Below are positions 41,660 through 53,319 of a stretch of 64,000 nucleotides of DNA, piece after piece; the first letter of the stretch is position 1; every line of letters starts with the position of its first letter. Under the pieces are notes generated by a model that was not told where the DNA came from, did not search any database, and saw only the letters and a list, made by a program, of their open reading frames with translations. The position numbers were made by a program, and so were the translations under genes. Source of the stretch: Adiantum capillus-veneris (Eukaryota; Streptophyta; Polypodiopsida; Polypodiales; Pteridaceae); assembly GCA_014529385.2 (NCBI GenBank), contig CM043968.1:129761018-129825017 (forward strand), given 5' to 3'.

Positions 41660-42757
41660 GGTTCAGACCTCAGAAGACATGAAGTCCACTAGTTTGGCAA
41701 CATTCATTGGCATTTTGCAGGGTGTAGGTCCTTGACTAGGAACTGGTGAGGATGGAATCTCATATTCCTCAATGGGATCAGGAATTCCTTCGTTAAACAT
41801 CCTTTCCAACAAGAAGGGTGTATGCTCACTTTCTGATGTCCCGTCCTCACTCCCTTCTTGGATGATACTAGATATGGCTAACGGTCTATGGTTCATGTGG
41901 GGTGGATGAACTTGCGTGGGAAACACTGTGTCATGAATTTTGACATGCATGGGTTCTGGTTCTAGTTTCCTTTGAGTCTCCTCCACTAAACCTCTTAGAT
42001 GTTTCACCTGCTCAATCTCGTCTATTGGGTTTGGGTATGTCCCAATCTTCTTTTTACGATTCTTCCCTTTTTGCCCCTGCGGTTTATCTTGGGTGTCTTG
42101 GATTGGATTTGGAAACACTTGTGGTGTTTTCAGAGGCTCTTTATGGTTTTCTCTTATTCGGTTTTCATTTGGTTCCATGTTACGGTTTTCTTTGTCGGTC
42201 TTTCCCTTTGTGGTATTGGTTCTAGTCTCCATTGTCTCGATTGAATCTGAATCATCCTCGAGGTCATTCATATACACGGGGTCATCTGCTGTTCCTATGT
42301 TTGTTTTGGAACTTGGCTTTGAATTTCCCGTATTTTGCGACCTCTTCCTTCGTGTCTTCTTTTTCTTTGCTTGGATAACTGACGCGGTATCTCTCTCTTC
42401 GAGGATATGGCCTGGCCCTTGAAGCATGGACCGTGTAATCGCATAAGCGGGTGCGACGGGTGGTATTGGCGATGTCACACTAGCAATTTCGATCAAATTT
42501 AGGGGTGTGATTTTAGGCGCATTTGGGTTATAGGGGCATTGGGCAATCAAGTGATCTATGCCACAACGATTACATGTGAGTATTGGAATTGCAGACGTGC
42601 TCCCTTGATTCATTTGCATCTGTGCAGCATTCTTTTGCAGCCTCATAGGGCACTCCGCTGCTTGATGTGGTCCACCACACTCGTAGCATTGAAGAGGTGG
42701 CCTCCTAGCCTGGGTGTTGATATTTTGACCTCTGGATGCGAGAGCAGCAGCTTGATA
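41660..42757 (-). pseudogene. Gypsy-2 second zinc-knuckle pair and Lys-rich linker
   Basis: Carries CYECGGPHQAAEC and CNRCGIDHLIAQC, the second knuckle pair, then the Lys/Asn-rich linker and the PIEEYEIPSSPVPSQG segment. It ends at a TGA near 41664 where Gypsy-3 has CGA (Arg after SSEV), a C-to-T change in a CpG. The upstream frame was lost by the deletion at about 42758. Confidence 0.85.
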
Positions 42758-43506
42758 AACCCATTGAATTTTTGCGTGAGTTTGGCAATTTGTACTGCCT
42801 TACTTCTAGGCTCTCTATCACATGCATGACGCATATTTTCTGCGATAGATCGACCTATGGTTTGAGCAAACGCTGCCAAGTCACCTATGTGAGGAGGCAG
42901 GGCCGGTGGAGGTACTCTTGGAATCATATGTGGGAGAGGGACGGGTACCGGTCTTGGCATATGTGTGGATGATGCAGGATATGGAACATAACCGGGCATA
43001 GGTCCACTCGGATAAGGGCTAGGGAGCGGCACTCGAGGAGCATAAACAAGTGGTACAATTGGAGGTGTGGGGGCCATGTGTGCATAAGGGGCTAGAGGCA
43101 CGTACGGTCGAGGCCCCATATTAGGTACTACAACACTAGGTAGTGGCACTGCGCTAACCGTAGATGTCATCGTAACATTCTCTGTCAGGCTTATCCCTGG
43201 AGTGAGCACTGTGTTTTCCTTAATAGAGGGTTGAGCCAAGTTAGGGAAGCTAAAGTTGTCGCTCGGAGGCTCAGATTGCATAGAGACCCCAGGTGAACTG
43301 TCGTAAGATGGGTCCATGGGGCTCATTAGAGGAGTCTCCATTTGTGATAGAGTAGGCTGTTGAGCCTTGCTCGTATCCAGAAATCTCATGGGGCCAGTTG
43401 AGAGTATATTTACCCCTCGGTTTTGCCCTTCCGATTGAATAATGCCATGGATAACATTACAGATCATTTTCTGTTGATCTTCGATGCTCGTGGCACTAGA
43501 GGTGGA
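42758..43506 (-). pseudogene. Gypsy-2 gag, capsid core deleted
   Basis: Starts with CNVIHGIIQSEGQNRG and the Pro-rich stretch as in Gypsy-3. After AVQIAKLTQKFNG it jumps to out-of-frame sequence corresponding to YQAAALASRGQ, about 1.1 kb downstream in Gypsy-3 coordinates (29338 to about 30458). The capsid core and the first knuckle pair are therefore missing. The junction shares GG on both sides, as in simple end-joining. Such a copy cannot form its own particle. Confidence 0.88.
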
Positions 43507-44148
43507 TTATACAATCTCTATCCATCCTACATGGTAGGCGTGGCCAGAGTGTAGATCCGTCAACACCTCAGTGTGGAGGTCGTATGTCCAATGATCATTA
43601 ATGAACAATCCTTCTAGAGTCGACGTGTTAACGGTTTCTTGTGAGGTAGAAGCAATGTTGCTCCCCGTGGTTTTACTTGTCACCAACGGTACTCTAGAGG
43701 GAACTTCTGAAGGAGGCAGCTCAACAGGGCCTTCTTGGTAAGAAGTTGGCAGGATATCCACATGGACACTCTTTGGGGGTGTGGGGTCCACGTGCGATGT
43801 GAAAGGAGAGTCCACTTCCCCACCCCCTTCGTGTGCTTCATTTGCATCAGGTTCCGAGCGAGTAGCTCTACCTAATGTTTCCATGAAATGGCTAAACATA
43901 CTAGTACTAGGCTGTGGAGCTTCGGGAGGTGCATGGCCTTCTCTCTCAGTGTTTTGGGTAGGGTATGCTTCCATGATTTCTGAGTCGGAGGAGGAATCAC
44001 TAGCGGCTATTTTAGGGTCTTGGGTGGTGCTACCTTGTGTCCCCGCTGAGGGTCTAGAGCCTATCGTGGATGGGTAATGGGTGTCCGTATGAACAGAGGC
44101 ACCCTCAATATGCTCGTGTTCTAGCACTCGCCCAGAGCGTAAGTGCAT
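43507..44148 (-). pseudogene. Gypsy-2 polyprotein N-terminal region, ending in TAA
   Basis: 213 codons starting MHLRSGRVLEHEH, almost identical to Gypsy-3. The Trp codon that is TGA in Gypsy-3 is intact here; instead CAA (Gln), five codons later, has become TAA. The two copies are thus broken independently within 15 bases of each other. Confidence 0.85.
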
Positions 44149-45154
44149 GTGCTTTTGATACCCTAAGGTGTCAAAAAGCTGCTCTAGGAGGGCTTGTGAC
44201 TAGTTTTTAACGTGTTTTTTGTTTGTTTTTTTGCTAGATTTTTTAGAGCGTGTCGTGGAATGGGCCGTGTGATAGCTCGAAACGAGCGTATCGCTATGAG
44301 GGACGCGCTGTGATTTACAGCCCACCGTTTGGTTCTATTTTGCTCCAGAAAAGCCCGAAACAGTCTTTTCCTAGCTGGGGAACTAGGCTCCAAATAGCAA
44401 GTCTAAGGGTGCAAGTGGGAAGAGAAGGGAGGAGAGTGGAGGACTTGTCCCACATGCTCTCATTCCCTCTTGAGGGAGTAGGGTATATATATAAGAGTGA
44501 GTCTAGTAAATATCATAAGACTGAGGACTAGGCTTGGGCTTGGGCTTAGGCTTAGGCAAATGATCCCGATGTATCTTTTATACAAACCAACCCGTCCATT
44601 TTTATAACTCATGTTTTTTATTTTCGAAAATCTAACCTCCCCCTCGCTCACGTTTTTATTTTTCGGTTTTTTTTTTCGAAAAAGATTTTTTTAATTTTTT
44701 TTGGATATTATTTGGTACGCGTTTTGGTGCGCGTTGACCTCACCTACCTACTTACTGTCTCGCCTACCTACTGACCTGCTAATCAGTGGTTCACCTAATT
44801 ACTAACCTACTTAATTAACTAACTATGCGCCTAACTGTGCACAAACCAGGAAACACAGAAAATGCAAAAAATTGAAAACTTGACAGAACTATGCAGTGCA
44901 AACCAGAAAATGCAGAAAATGCAAAAAAACGCAAGAAATGCTAACTGTGTGCAAACAGAAAAACATAATTTTGCTAACTGTCTAACTAATACTAAATGTA
45001 TGCAGCAGAAAAACAGAAAATACAAATTGTGCGCAACAGAAAAACAGAATTAACAACTTGCAGAAAAAATACGCCTTCCTCTCCCTCTTCTTTCCTACTG
45101 CAAACCACTCATACAAGAAGCACAAAGTGCCTCTTGGGCTTAGTGCAGGGCTAT
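44149..45154 (-). other. Gypsy-2 leader
   Basis: Untranslated. It contains the complement of the CCCTCAAGAGGG element near 44470, a GGGCTT-type hexamer run near 44533, and many CAGAAAATGCA / GAAAATGCAAAAA words (44850-45060), the counterparts of the Gypsy-3 leader repeats. Confidence 0.6.
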
Positions 45155-45172
45155 TCCCCGGCAGCGGCGCCA
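45155..45172 (-). other. Gypsy-2 primer binding site (tRNA-Asp)
   Basis: TGGCGCCGCTGCCGGGGA on the minus strand, 17 of 18 matches to the tRNA-Asp complement. Confidence 0.9.
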
Positions 45173-45176
45173 AAAA

Positions 45177-45425
45177 TGTGCGCTCCTTGCCGCACTATCG
45201 AAGCAAGGGACTTGCCAATACACCGTGTGCGAGCCGCAGACGGCTCCAAGCACACAACTAGTTTAACTAGTAAGCTCAAAGAGGGCAATGGTGTGTCACT
45301 CACCGCCTTATGCTCCTGCCGTAGAGGATTCCTCGCCGCGATGAAGAAGAAGCTGCAGTCATGCCGCGCTCAACCGCTTCGCCGCCGTCGTGCCTTCGTA
45401 ATGCTTGATCGCACACACACTCTCC

Positions 45426-45461
<36 letters not shown>

Positions 45462-45770
45462 AGGAGGTGAAGAAGAAGAAGATGGAGATGGAGATGGAGC
45501 AAGAGCACTCTTCTATTGCACAAATGAGAGAATGAGTGAATTTTAGGTTTAGTGGCTTTTATATGAGCTCACCCCATTCACACTTGGGCGCCCATTCTTA
45601 GCCAACTAACTCCTTGAATATTCCAGTTAGAGTGCGCCTGTCATCGGCGATCACTCTTACCCTTTTCCTATTGGTCCGACAAGCTCGGTACCTGACTCTA
45701 CTTAAATAAATAATACGGTTACGGTGTCCGTCGTAGGCGATAGGGTGTCCGTGAGCCACGAAGGTTAACA
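45177..45770 (-). repeat. Gypsy-2 5' LTR (594 bp)
   Basis: TGTGCGCTCC...GGTTAACA, matching 20124-20715. Minus-strand TATAAAA at 45557-45563; CT/CA tract at 45419-45461. Confidence 0.95.
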
Positions 45771-46497
45771 ATGAGTGAAGTACCAAATCAAGCTAAGACT
45801 TCTCGTCCCGCTTAAGATTTTACATTGTGGCACTTTGATTTTTTGTTTGTTCATTTTCAGCATTTTAATTTTGTAACTTTGGGGGGTCATATAGCGTTGT
45901 TACCCTCCCCAGGCTCATCACATTAGTAAACTCCCTTTATAATACTTAATCTAAAGGTCAATACGGACTAAGCCCGCTAGAAAGCCCTAGTACATTGCAC
46001 ACAATGCTTCCTAAATTGGATTAAGAACTTAAGTAACCATTGATTATTAGGAAGGCATTCCCCATGGTATTAAGAGAAGATCTCTAACACCTAACTTGGT
46101 CAAACTAGCTTAGTCACACTGCTTGATTTTTAAACCTAGACAAGTGATTATGACAAAAAATTTCATTGAATTTAATGTTTGATACTAAGAAAATGTGCTG
46201 AATTTTATGCTACCAATCACAATGAAAGCGGACGAACATGGATGCAAAAAAGATAAGGGGATAATGGACAAGAAACACCTGTTTGGGTTGATGATCGCGC
46301 TTGATTTGAAGAGTGAACGAGAGAAAGATTCCATGAAGGTTCAAATCCTAACAACAATAGCACGTTCCTATACACACTAGGAAACACAAAGAATACCTCT
46401 AGGAGGCACATCAGTGGGAAGAGGCACCAACCCTTATTGAACACAATCAAACAACATAAGGAACCCTAACCTGATTATTTGCACTCCCCCTAGAGAG
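45771..46497 (-). other. Gypsy-1 proximal 3' UTR
   Basis: The first five bases ATGAG are the right target duplication of Gypsy-2. The rest continues the Gypsy-1 3' UTR broken at 20123 and resembles the Gypsy-3 3' UTR in opposite orientation. No coding frame. Confidence 0.75.
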
Positions 46498-46746
46498 TCA
46501 AGGGAATAGGATATTGTAGAGATTGGGGGGAACCCTAAGACTAAACCCTATCCTCATCGTTGAGACAAACAAAGTCATCATCCATGAGACCATATGTGTC
46601 ATCCTGTAATCATGTAAATCATCTTCGTCATTGGAGGCACCAATGTTTACTAAGAAGGCCACTAGACGTCTATAGTCATCTTGCGAAAAGTAAAGAGGGT
46701 ACCTCTCACCCAAGGTAGGAGTGGATGACTCTAGCGTACTAGCCAT
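46498..46746 (-). pseudogene. Gypsy-1 copy of the extra acidic ORF
   Basis: ATG at 46746 (MASTLESSTPTLGERYPL). Shorter and diverged: it lacks most of the EELEWLIRLWL segment and has frameshifts around the acidic region. A second frame keeps YGLMDDDFVCLNDEDR and the first frame regains NLYNILFP at the end. Conservation of the C-terminal motif in this older copy suggests the protein was under selection while the family was active. Confidence 0.7.
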
Positions 46747-47043
46747 ATCTGTACACATAGATAGATGATGGTTAGAGTGCAAATATTATAAGGGTCGTGT
46801 CAAAAGGTCATGTCCTTGTGCATAATGTGTTTTTATGATTTTGGGTCATGTATTAGAACTTGTAGGTTTCCAAATTTTTGTTTGGTGGCTCTTGCTCTTT
46901 TACTTTTTTATTTTTGTCTTGTGAGTATAAGGCTTTACATATACATTCCCTAAGATTGGAGATTGAGAGGTCAGGGAGGATGGTTGATAGAGAAGGGAGT
47001 GAATGCTGAATGCCAGCAAACACTCCCCCCTTCCTTGGGTAGA

Positions 47044-48300
47044 TCATACCTTTTGGAATGGTGTCGTCACCTTTTGAAACCAATTGTTCCAAGTTGTTAT
47101 GGGTGAAGTCTTTAACCAATAGTTTTTGACCGCCCTATACGTTTCATCTAGTTGCAAGGGTGGTAGGTACTCTCCCATGATTTTATTTGCAACGTTGTTG
47201 TAGGTGGTGAACACAACGGGAGGTGCAAACTCTTTCTTGTTTGTATGTATATGTACAATGGTAGGTGGAGGTTGTGTCGAAGCTTCTATATTTGTATATG
47301 AACTACATGAAGAGCAAGAAGCTTCATTTGACTTCCTTGTTCCTGAGCTAGGTGGAACAAATTGTTCTTTCTTCGGTACCCAAACTAGCTCTGGAGTGGG
47401 TGTGTAGCATTCCGTGGTTTTTTCCTTTCCACAATCTTCAATTTGTTTTGGAGCTACAAGATTGGACTCACATGGTTCAGGTGATAGGTAAGAGCACAAT
47501 TTACGTTTTGGCATCCATATTTGATAATTTCCTTCATAGTAGCTTTGGGCTTCAATAGTTTTTTTAGGAATCCAACACAACATTTCTTTACATTTCTTGG
47601 GGCGAGTTGGACGTCTCTTACCACGCTCCTGTCTTTTAGCACTAGCTATGGTCGCTACAGAAACTTTAGAGACCCACTTGTATGTTTTGTTTGTTATATT
47701 AGGATGGGTCTTGTGTGTCTCAAGCTTATTTCAACTACATCAGTTGAAGCTCTAGAGAGTTGGGCTATGGGGACATATGGTTCAACCTCCTGGACATGCA
47801 ATGTTTTGGGTTTTATTTCCTTAAGAGGCAATATCTCAGGGACTATGGCTTGAGTGGCAGGGCTAAGAGTTGGTTTCTGCGTTGTGACACCCCCAATCCC
47901 CAAATCAATAGTGCATTTGGTGGCTATCATCCATGTGCATCCTAGGTTTATATTACCCTCTATAGTTCTAGCAGGCATGATCAAAAAGTCCTGAGCTACA
48001 ACCCCATGGTCATAACTGACAGAAGTGTGCAGATTCCAAAAATCGCAGTTTTCTTCTTGTTGACACCCTTGACTTGGATAATACTCTCAAATAGAGGTGG
48101 CTTCCCTAATTGATACCACACCCCATATGATAGCATATTATACTTAGCCGTGTCCAATAAGGTGTTATATAGCACTTTTCCATAGGTGCTATTTAGCTCA
48201 ATAGGGTATCGTAGAGGTGTGTCAGAGTCCAACCAATCATCCTCTGTTTCAATGTGGAATGCATGTGTAACTCCAAGGTTGGCCTCTTGTTGGCGTCTTA
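47044..48300 (-). pseudogene. Gypsy-1 second retropepsin and W-P-K region
   Basis: Ends with WFQKVTTPFQKV and the TGA at 47044-47046. It carries YKWVSK, LCWIPK, QIWMPK and LVWVPK motifs. The protease site has lost one codon: LLDTAKYNML replaces the LLDTGAKYNLL of the other copies, removing the Gly of D-T-G. Frameshifts near 47725 and 48035 break it. Confidence 0.8.
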
Positions 48301-49590
48301 TGTGTTGTTGTCGCTCTTTAGCCTCAGCTTGAGCTTGTATCTTCTTCAATTCTGTTTGTTCCTTGACTGCCTTTTCTTTATGGATGGTACATAGCTCCTC
48401 TTGGCTTAAAGGATCATAATATCTTTTAAATTTGTTACCATTGAGGAATCCGATGGTTTCAACTCCATCAAGAGTCTCCACACGAATGGTCCCTTGTGGG
48501 GTGATTTCACATACTCTATATGGTCCTTTTCCCACATATTTCAAAATTTTCTTTTTGTTACGCACTCCATACATAAGGACTTTATCACCAACATTGATAT
48601 CTTTGTTCTTTAGATGACGGTCAAACCATTTCTTCCTCCAATCTTTCTCCACAACTGCGTTTTGCTGAGCCAATTGCCTTTCTTCATCTAACCTCTCAAG
48701 GACATATAAGCGCTCAACTAAAGGGTTACCATCCCAACCTTCTTGTGAAGCTACACGCAGACTAGGAATTACAAACTCCCATGGCATAACTACTTCTTGG
48801 CCATATACCATTTTGAATGGTGTACAATTAATAGCCACTTTGTAAGAGTACGATAAGCCCATAGGGCTGAAGTCAGCTTCAAATCCCAATCTATGCGATG
48901 AGCTTCCACCGTTTTGGTCGAGATAGAGATTAAGGTCTTGTTGGTACTCTCAGCTTGGCCATTTGCTTGTGAATAATAAGGTGTGGACTTATGGTGAGCT
49001 ATCATGAAGTTGGTAGTGAGTTCTTTTATCACTCCATTTATAAAATGAGTGCCATTGTCACTCACAATCTCAAAGAGACAACCAAATCTTGTAATAATGT
49101 TCTCAAAGAGAAACTTGGCAGTTGACCTTGCATCAACCTTACGTGTCACCGTGGCTTCCGCCCACTTTGTCACATAGTCAGTGGCAACAATAATATATCG
49201 AGATTGAGTGCTACGAGCTGCCGAACTAATTGGGCCTACAAAGTCCAAACCCCATTTTTCAAATGGTTGAGTCACTTTAACAGGATGTAAGGGCATCTTA
49301 TCCTTTCATTGTGTGATCTTGTAACGTTGGTATTCATCACATCCTTTAAAAAAAAGTGATGCATCCTTGAATAAGGTAGGCCACCAATAGCCAAATTGCA
49401 ACACCTTTCTAGCTGTTAGGTCCCCTGAGAAATGTCCTCCGACTATACCCATGTGGGCTGCTTGCAGTATATATAAATACTCCTCCTCACAGGCACAACG
49501 TCTAAGAATATCATCCTTCTCTAGCATGTAAAGAGTTCCTGCAATGAGAGAATAAGGTTCACATTCTTTTAACAGTTTTCCAGCTATATC
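48301..49590 (-). pseudogene. Gypsy-1 integrase
   Basis: H2C2 zinc region (HMGIVGGHFSGD ... GCDEYQRY, with the last Cys changed to Tyr), catalytic LDFVGP Asp near 49245, SDNGTHF Asp and QAESTN Glu near 48950, and the C-terminal GDKVLMYGVR / GPYRVCEI module. A stop (near 49306) and a frameshift near 48845 split it. Confidence 0.85.
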
Positions 49591-51240
49591 CTTACAAAGC
49601 TCTTTGGGTGGAAAACCGTTAACTAAAAAAGTTCACAATCTTCTCACTCCATTCAGGTATGGTCTCGACTAGGAATAGAGAAGTATCAGGCAATTCATCA
49701 TCGACTCGAGTAGGGGCTTCACCATTGGGTATGCAAGACAAATGATCTGCCATGACATGTCCTTTACCAGGTCTCACCACAATAATAAAATCAAACTCAA
49801 GAAGAATCAACAACTATCGTGTAATTCTTCCCGTGGAACAAGGTTTATTTACTAGATACAACAAGGTTTGATGATCCACATAGAGAACCCACTTATTGGC
49901 AAGAAGGTAGTAGTGAAATTTCTTTACTGCATAAATCAAAGCTAAACCTTCTCGCTCTGTAATGGTATAGTTTCTCTCAGTATCATTCAATTGACGACTT
50001 GCAAAGCTATTGGGGTAGTCCAGTTTATGTTCTCATGGTTGAGCTAGAACACACCCAATAGCAAAGTTCAATGCATTGATATGCACATGAAAAATTACAT
50101 CCAATCGGGCACTCGTAGAATAGGAGCGCTAGTCAAGGTCTTTTTCAATGACTCATAAGCATGGTCACAATCCACGGTCCAGTGGAACTCAATACGAATT
50201 TTGTACAATGGACGAGCTATCTCGGCAAAGTTTAAAATAAAGCGTCGGTAATAACCAACATGGCCCATGAACCTTTGAACTCCTTTATAGTTTGTAGATG
50301 GTGGCAATTCAACAATGGCTTTAGTTTTGCTCTCATGTGTGGAAATCCTAGTTTTGGACACTATATGCCCTAAAATGACTCTATGTTTAACCCAAAATTG
50401 GCATTTGAAAGGGTTTAAGAAGATGCGATACAATCTACACTTCTCAAACACTTTTCGTAAGCATGATAGATGTTCTTTCCAAGAGGAATAAACACAAAGG
50501 TCATCTAAGAAATCTTCACAAAACTCCCCCAAATATTCTTTAAAAGCAGTGTTATTAATCTTTGAAAGCTAGTAGGGGCATTGGTTAAGCCAAAAGCCAT
50601 AACACAAAATGCGAACACTCCAAATTCGGTTTTAAAAGCCGTTTTAGCTTAATCCTCTAGTGCAATTGTGATTTGATTGTATCCAGAGTACCCATCTAAA
50701 AATTTATAAGCTTCCTTTCCTGCAACTCTTTCAAGTACATGTTCTGAATATGGCAAGGGTAATGGTCCCTCCTAGTGGTGGCATTGACCTTCTTGAGATC
50801 CACGCACACTCTAAGTTTCCCATTCTTTTTTGACACAATCACTATCGAAGAAACCCATTCTGAGTGCTCAATAGGGTATATGAATGCACATTTTACAAGA
50901 TTTTTAATCTCTTCTTGAACGATCTTTGCATATTTAGGATTCATTGGGTAGGGTCCTTGCTGAACTGGTTTAGCCATGCTATTCATGGGGATTGTGTGTT
51001 GCACAACGGAAGGTGGAACACCTTTCATATCATGATATGTTCAAGCAAATATATCCCTAGATTCCTTGAGAAGTTCTTTAAGTACACACTCCTCCGTCTT
51101 TGTTGGATCTTGGGCAATGAAAACAGGTTTGGACTCTTCTCCTGGGTCTGCTAACTCTATTTGCTTAACTATCATTGGACCGTCATAAACTCCATTAGTT
51201 CCATCAATAGGTTTTCTTTGAGCCTTTGTATACAAAACCT
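49591..51240 (-). pseudogene. Gypsy-1 reverse transcriptase and RNase H
   Basis: RT pieces at 51028-50696 and 50532-50095. The YxDD position reads F-L-D-D (FLDDLCVYS), probably the ancestral form of the F-S-D-D in Gypsy-2 and Gypsy-3. RNase H remnants at 50094-49619 end in VMADHLSCIPNGEAP. Multiple frameshifts and stops. Confidence 0.85.
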
Positions 51241-52800
51241 TACGTTCCTCCGTGGTGTAGGATTTGAAATATTCAAGTGCAGGGTGTAAGTCTGTGGGGT
51301 CTTGTTGTTCTGTGGACTATGATTTCACTTCTGATTTCTTTTATTGTTGCTAACTCTCGATTTTGTCGTCTCCTTACAGTACGTCTCAACTTTGGCTTCT
51401 ATGTAGCCTTTAGTTGTGCAATGTCAATAGGTTGTGGACTACACCACATAACGCTTTGAAGATATTCACTCCAGTTATCTACCAACTTTCAATGAGCATC
51501 ACATGCCCCTATATAATTAAGCCATTCTGCGGTAGATTTCTTTTCATTTATTCTAGCACACACATTTGCTTGATATTGTCGCCTCTTATATCTCTTACTC
51601 TTCTTGTCTAATTTTTTATTACAGCCAATCTCTAGTGAACAGTCACTAGATGTATCGCTACTTGTGTCTTCTGCTCCCTTGGATAGATTGTTACCTAGGG
51701 TACCACTGGGCCCTGAATGGTTTATCCCCACATTTGCACTAAGATTTAACTTAGATTCTTCGTACTCAGAGTCAATTTCAATTGATGATTTTGTCCCCAA
51801 GTCGTGTGGGCTATAGTCTTGTGAGACGCTACTGGTTCCAATGTCAATCAAACCTTCATCTTGTAGGTCATCAAAAGCTATATGCATTGCTTCTAGCATA
51901 TTTAAGGGTATGAGTGGTGGCATTTCATCCCCCTCAGGTGTTACCCAGGTCATCCCCCTGTTTTCCCAAGTGTCTATGGTTGCTGCTAAGTGGACCCAAT
52001 CCACATTGTCCGGCTCAGTCATCCCAGGTAGTCCATCCATATAAGGGGAATCTTCCCCAACATCAATGTCCATTTTACATGTGTAACAATACTGCAATGG
52101 GGCCAAGTGAACTGTGGTGTCAGATCTATAATCAATTATAAACCTGTTTCCTAGAGGATGTGCTCAACCAGTCACAAGATCTACTCGAATGACAGAATCT
52201 TGGAACTGCAAGTAGACATGGTTTTTAGACCAGTCATGCACCATTTTTGCTTCCCTCATGGAAGGACGTCCTAAGATCATCTCAGATGCCAGAGTGTGCT
52301 CGGAGAAATCCATAACAATGAAGGTATGTCTTATTTTATGTCCAAAGACCTTGATCTTGAGATCTTCTAGCATCCCAATAGGTTTAACAATACACCCATT
52401 GGCCATCTTTACTACAATGGTTGTGGTCCCAAGGTGAGGTCTTCCCATAGTTTCCCAACAATTTTTAGTCACAATGCTAACTCCAGTGCCACCATCAAGG
52501 ATTCCCTTCACAATTAATCCCTTGGTAGTAATTGGTATAGTTTCATTGGATTCATTGCCCTCAAAGTATTGTCCCAACTTGTTAACATGTATTTTTACAA
52601 CAGGGTTCTCATCTAGGTTGGGTTGTGGATCTAAGTGTTCCTCCTCTATTGGCATCTCCCTAGCTCCATCCATTTGCGCAAATTGTGGTAGCCCGACCTT
52701 CAATTCTCCATTGAGGAAAGCTCAAAGAGCTAAGAATAGCTTGGGGTCTCCATATAGTTTGGACATGATGGTGGTTCTAACTTCTGAAGCCATGTAATCC
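51241..52800 (-). pseudogene. Gypsy-1 first protease and acidic/basic linker
   Basis: Retropepsin near 52500 with D-G-G (ILDGGTGVSIVTKNCW), then MILGRPSM. The downstream acidic Ser/Asp region is followed by the basic RRQYQANVCARI segment. Broken by several stops. Confidence 0.85.
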
Positions 52801-53053
52801 ATCAATTTGGCAATGTTTAACGACATCTTTTGGGCTTCAATCCCTTGACGTAGAGAAGATGGGATCTCCATTTCTTCGATAGGGTCAGATAGTCCCTCTG
52901 TAAACATTCTTTCCAACAAGAAGTGAGTACGTCCACTTTCCCATGACTTTAAGTCACTTTCTTCTTGGATGACACTAGGTATGGCTAGGGGTCTATGGAC
53001 TTCGTGAGGTTGTTGTTGCGTAGGGAACAATGTGTTTGTAATCTGGATCTTCC
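52801..53053 (-). pseudogene. Gypsy-1 gag linker, left of Copia-3
   Basis: Carries the RPLAIPSVIQEES and FLLERMFTEGLSDPIEEMEIPSS segment, parallel to 31330-31460 of Gypsy-3. Continuous in sense with 56795-57043 once Copia-3 is removed. Confidence 0.8.
53049..53053. other. Copia-3 target site duplication, left copy
   Basis: CTTCC; the right copy at 56795-56799 is CTGCC, one mismatch. Confidence 0.7.
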
Positions 53054-53244
53054 TGAAGGGGATCGGGGAGCACCACAGACGGAGAGTGAGAGAGAGAGAA
53101 GGAGACACACACACGATGTGGGTGGGGAGACTGTGAAGTGGCAGCTCCCCCTATAGAGTATACTCACTATAAGTATAGGGTAATAGTGGGCGGGTGCCCA
53201 TGACCTGGGCGACCGGTCAAGGCACATAGGCCTTAACCCCAACA
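53054..53244 (-). repeat. Copia-3 3' LTR (191 bp)
   Basis: TGAAGGGGATCGGGG to CTTAACCCCAACA on the plus strand; same length as the right LTR. Includes a GAGAGTGAGAGAGAGAGAAGG tract. Confidence 0.95.
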
Positions 53245-53258
53245 ACCTCCCACTTAAA
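53245..53258 (-). other. Copia-3 polypurine tract
   Basis: Minus strand TTAAGTGGGAGGT directly before TGTTGGGG. Confidence 0.8.
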
Positions 53259-53319
53259 GGCCAATGTGCCTTTAAGCAAGATCTACTAGTGTACAACTAA
53301 TAGAAGGTGAGATATTCTC

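Larger units (their letters stand above)
20124..45770 (-). mobile_element. Gypsy-2: Ty3/gypsy element interrupted by Gypsy-3
   Basis: Minus-strand element with a 592-bp 3' LTR (20124-20715) and 594-bp 5' LTR (45177-45770), primer site, gag-pol and extra ORF, split in pol by Gypsy-3 (26686-39920). Its own length is about 12.4 kb. The LTRs differ at roughly 13 positions by hand count. It has lost most of the gag capsid region by a 1.1-kb deletion and carries several stops, so it could only have moved with help. Confidence 0.93.
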
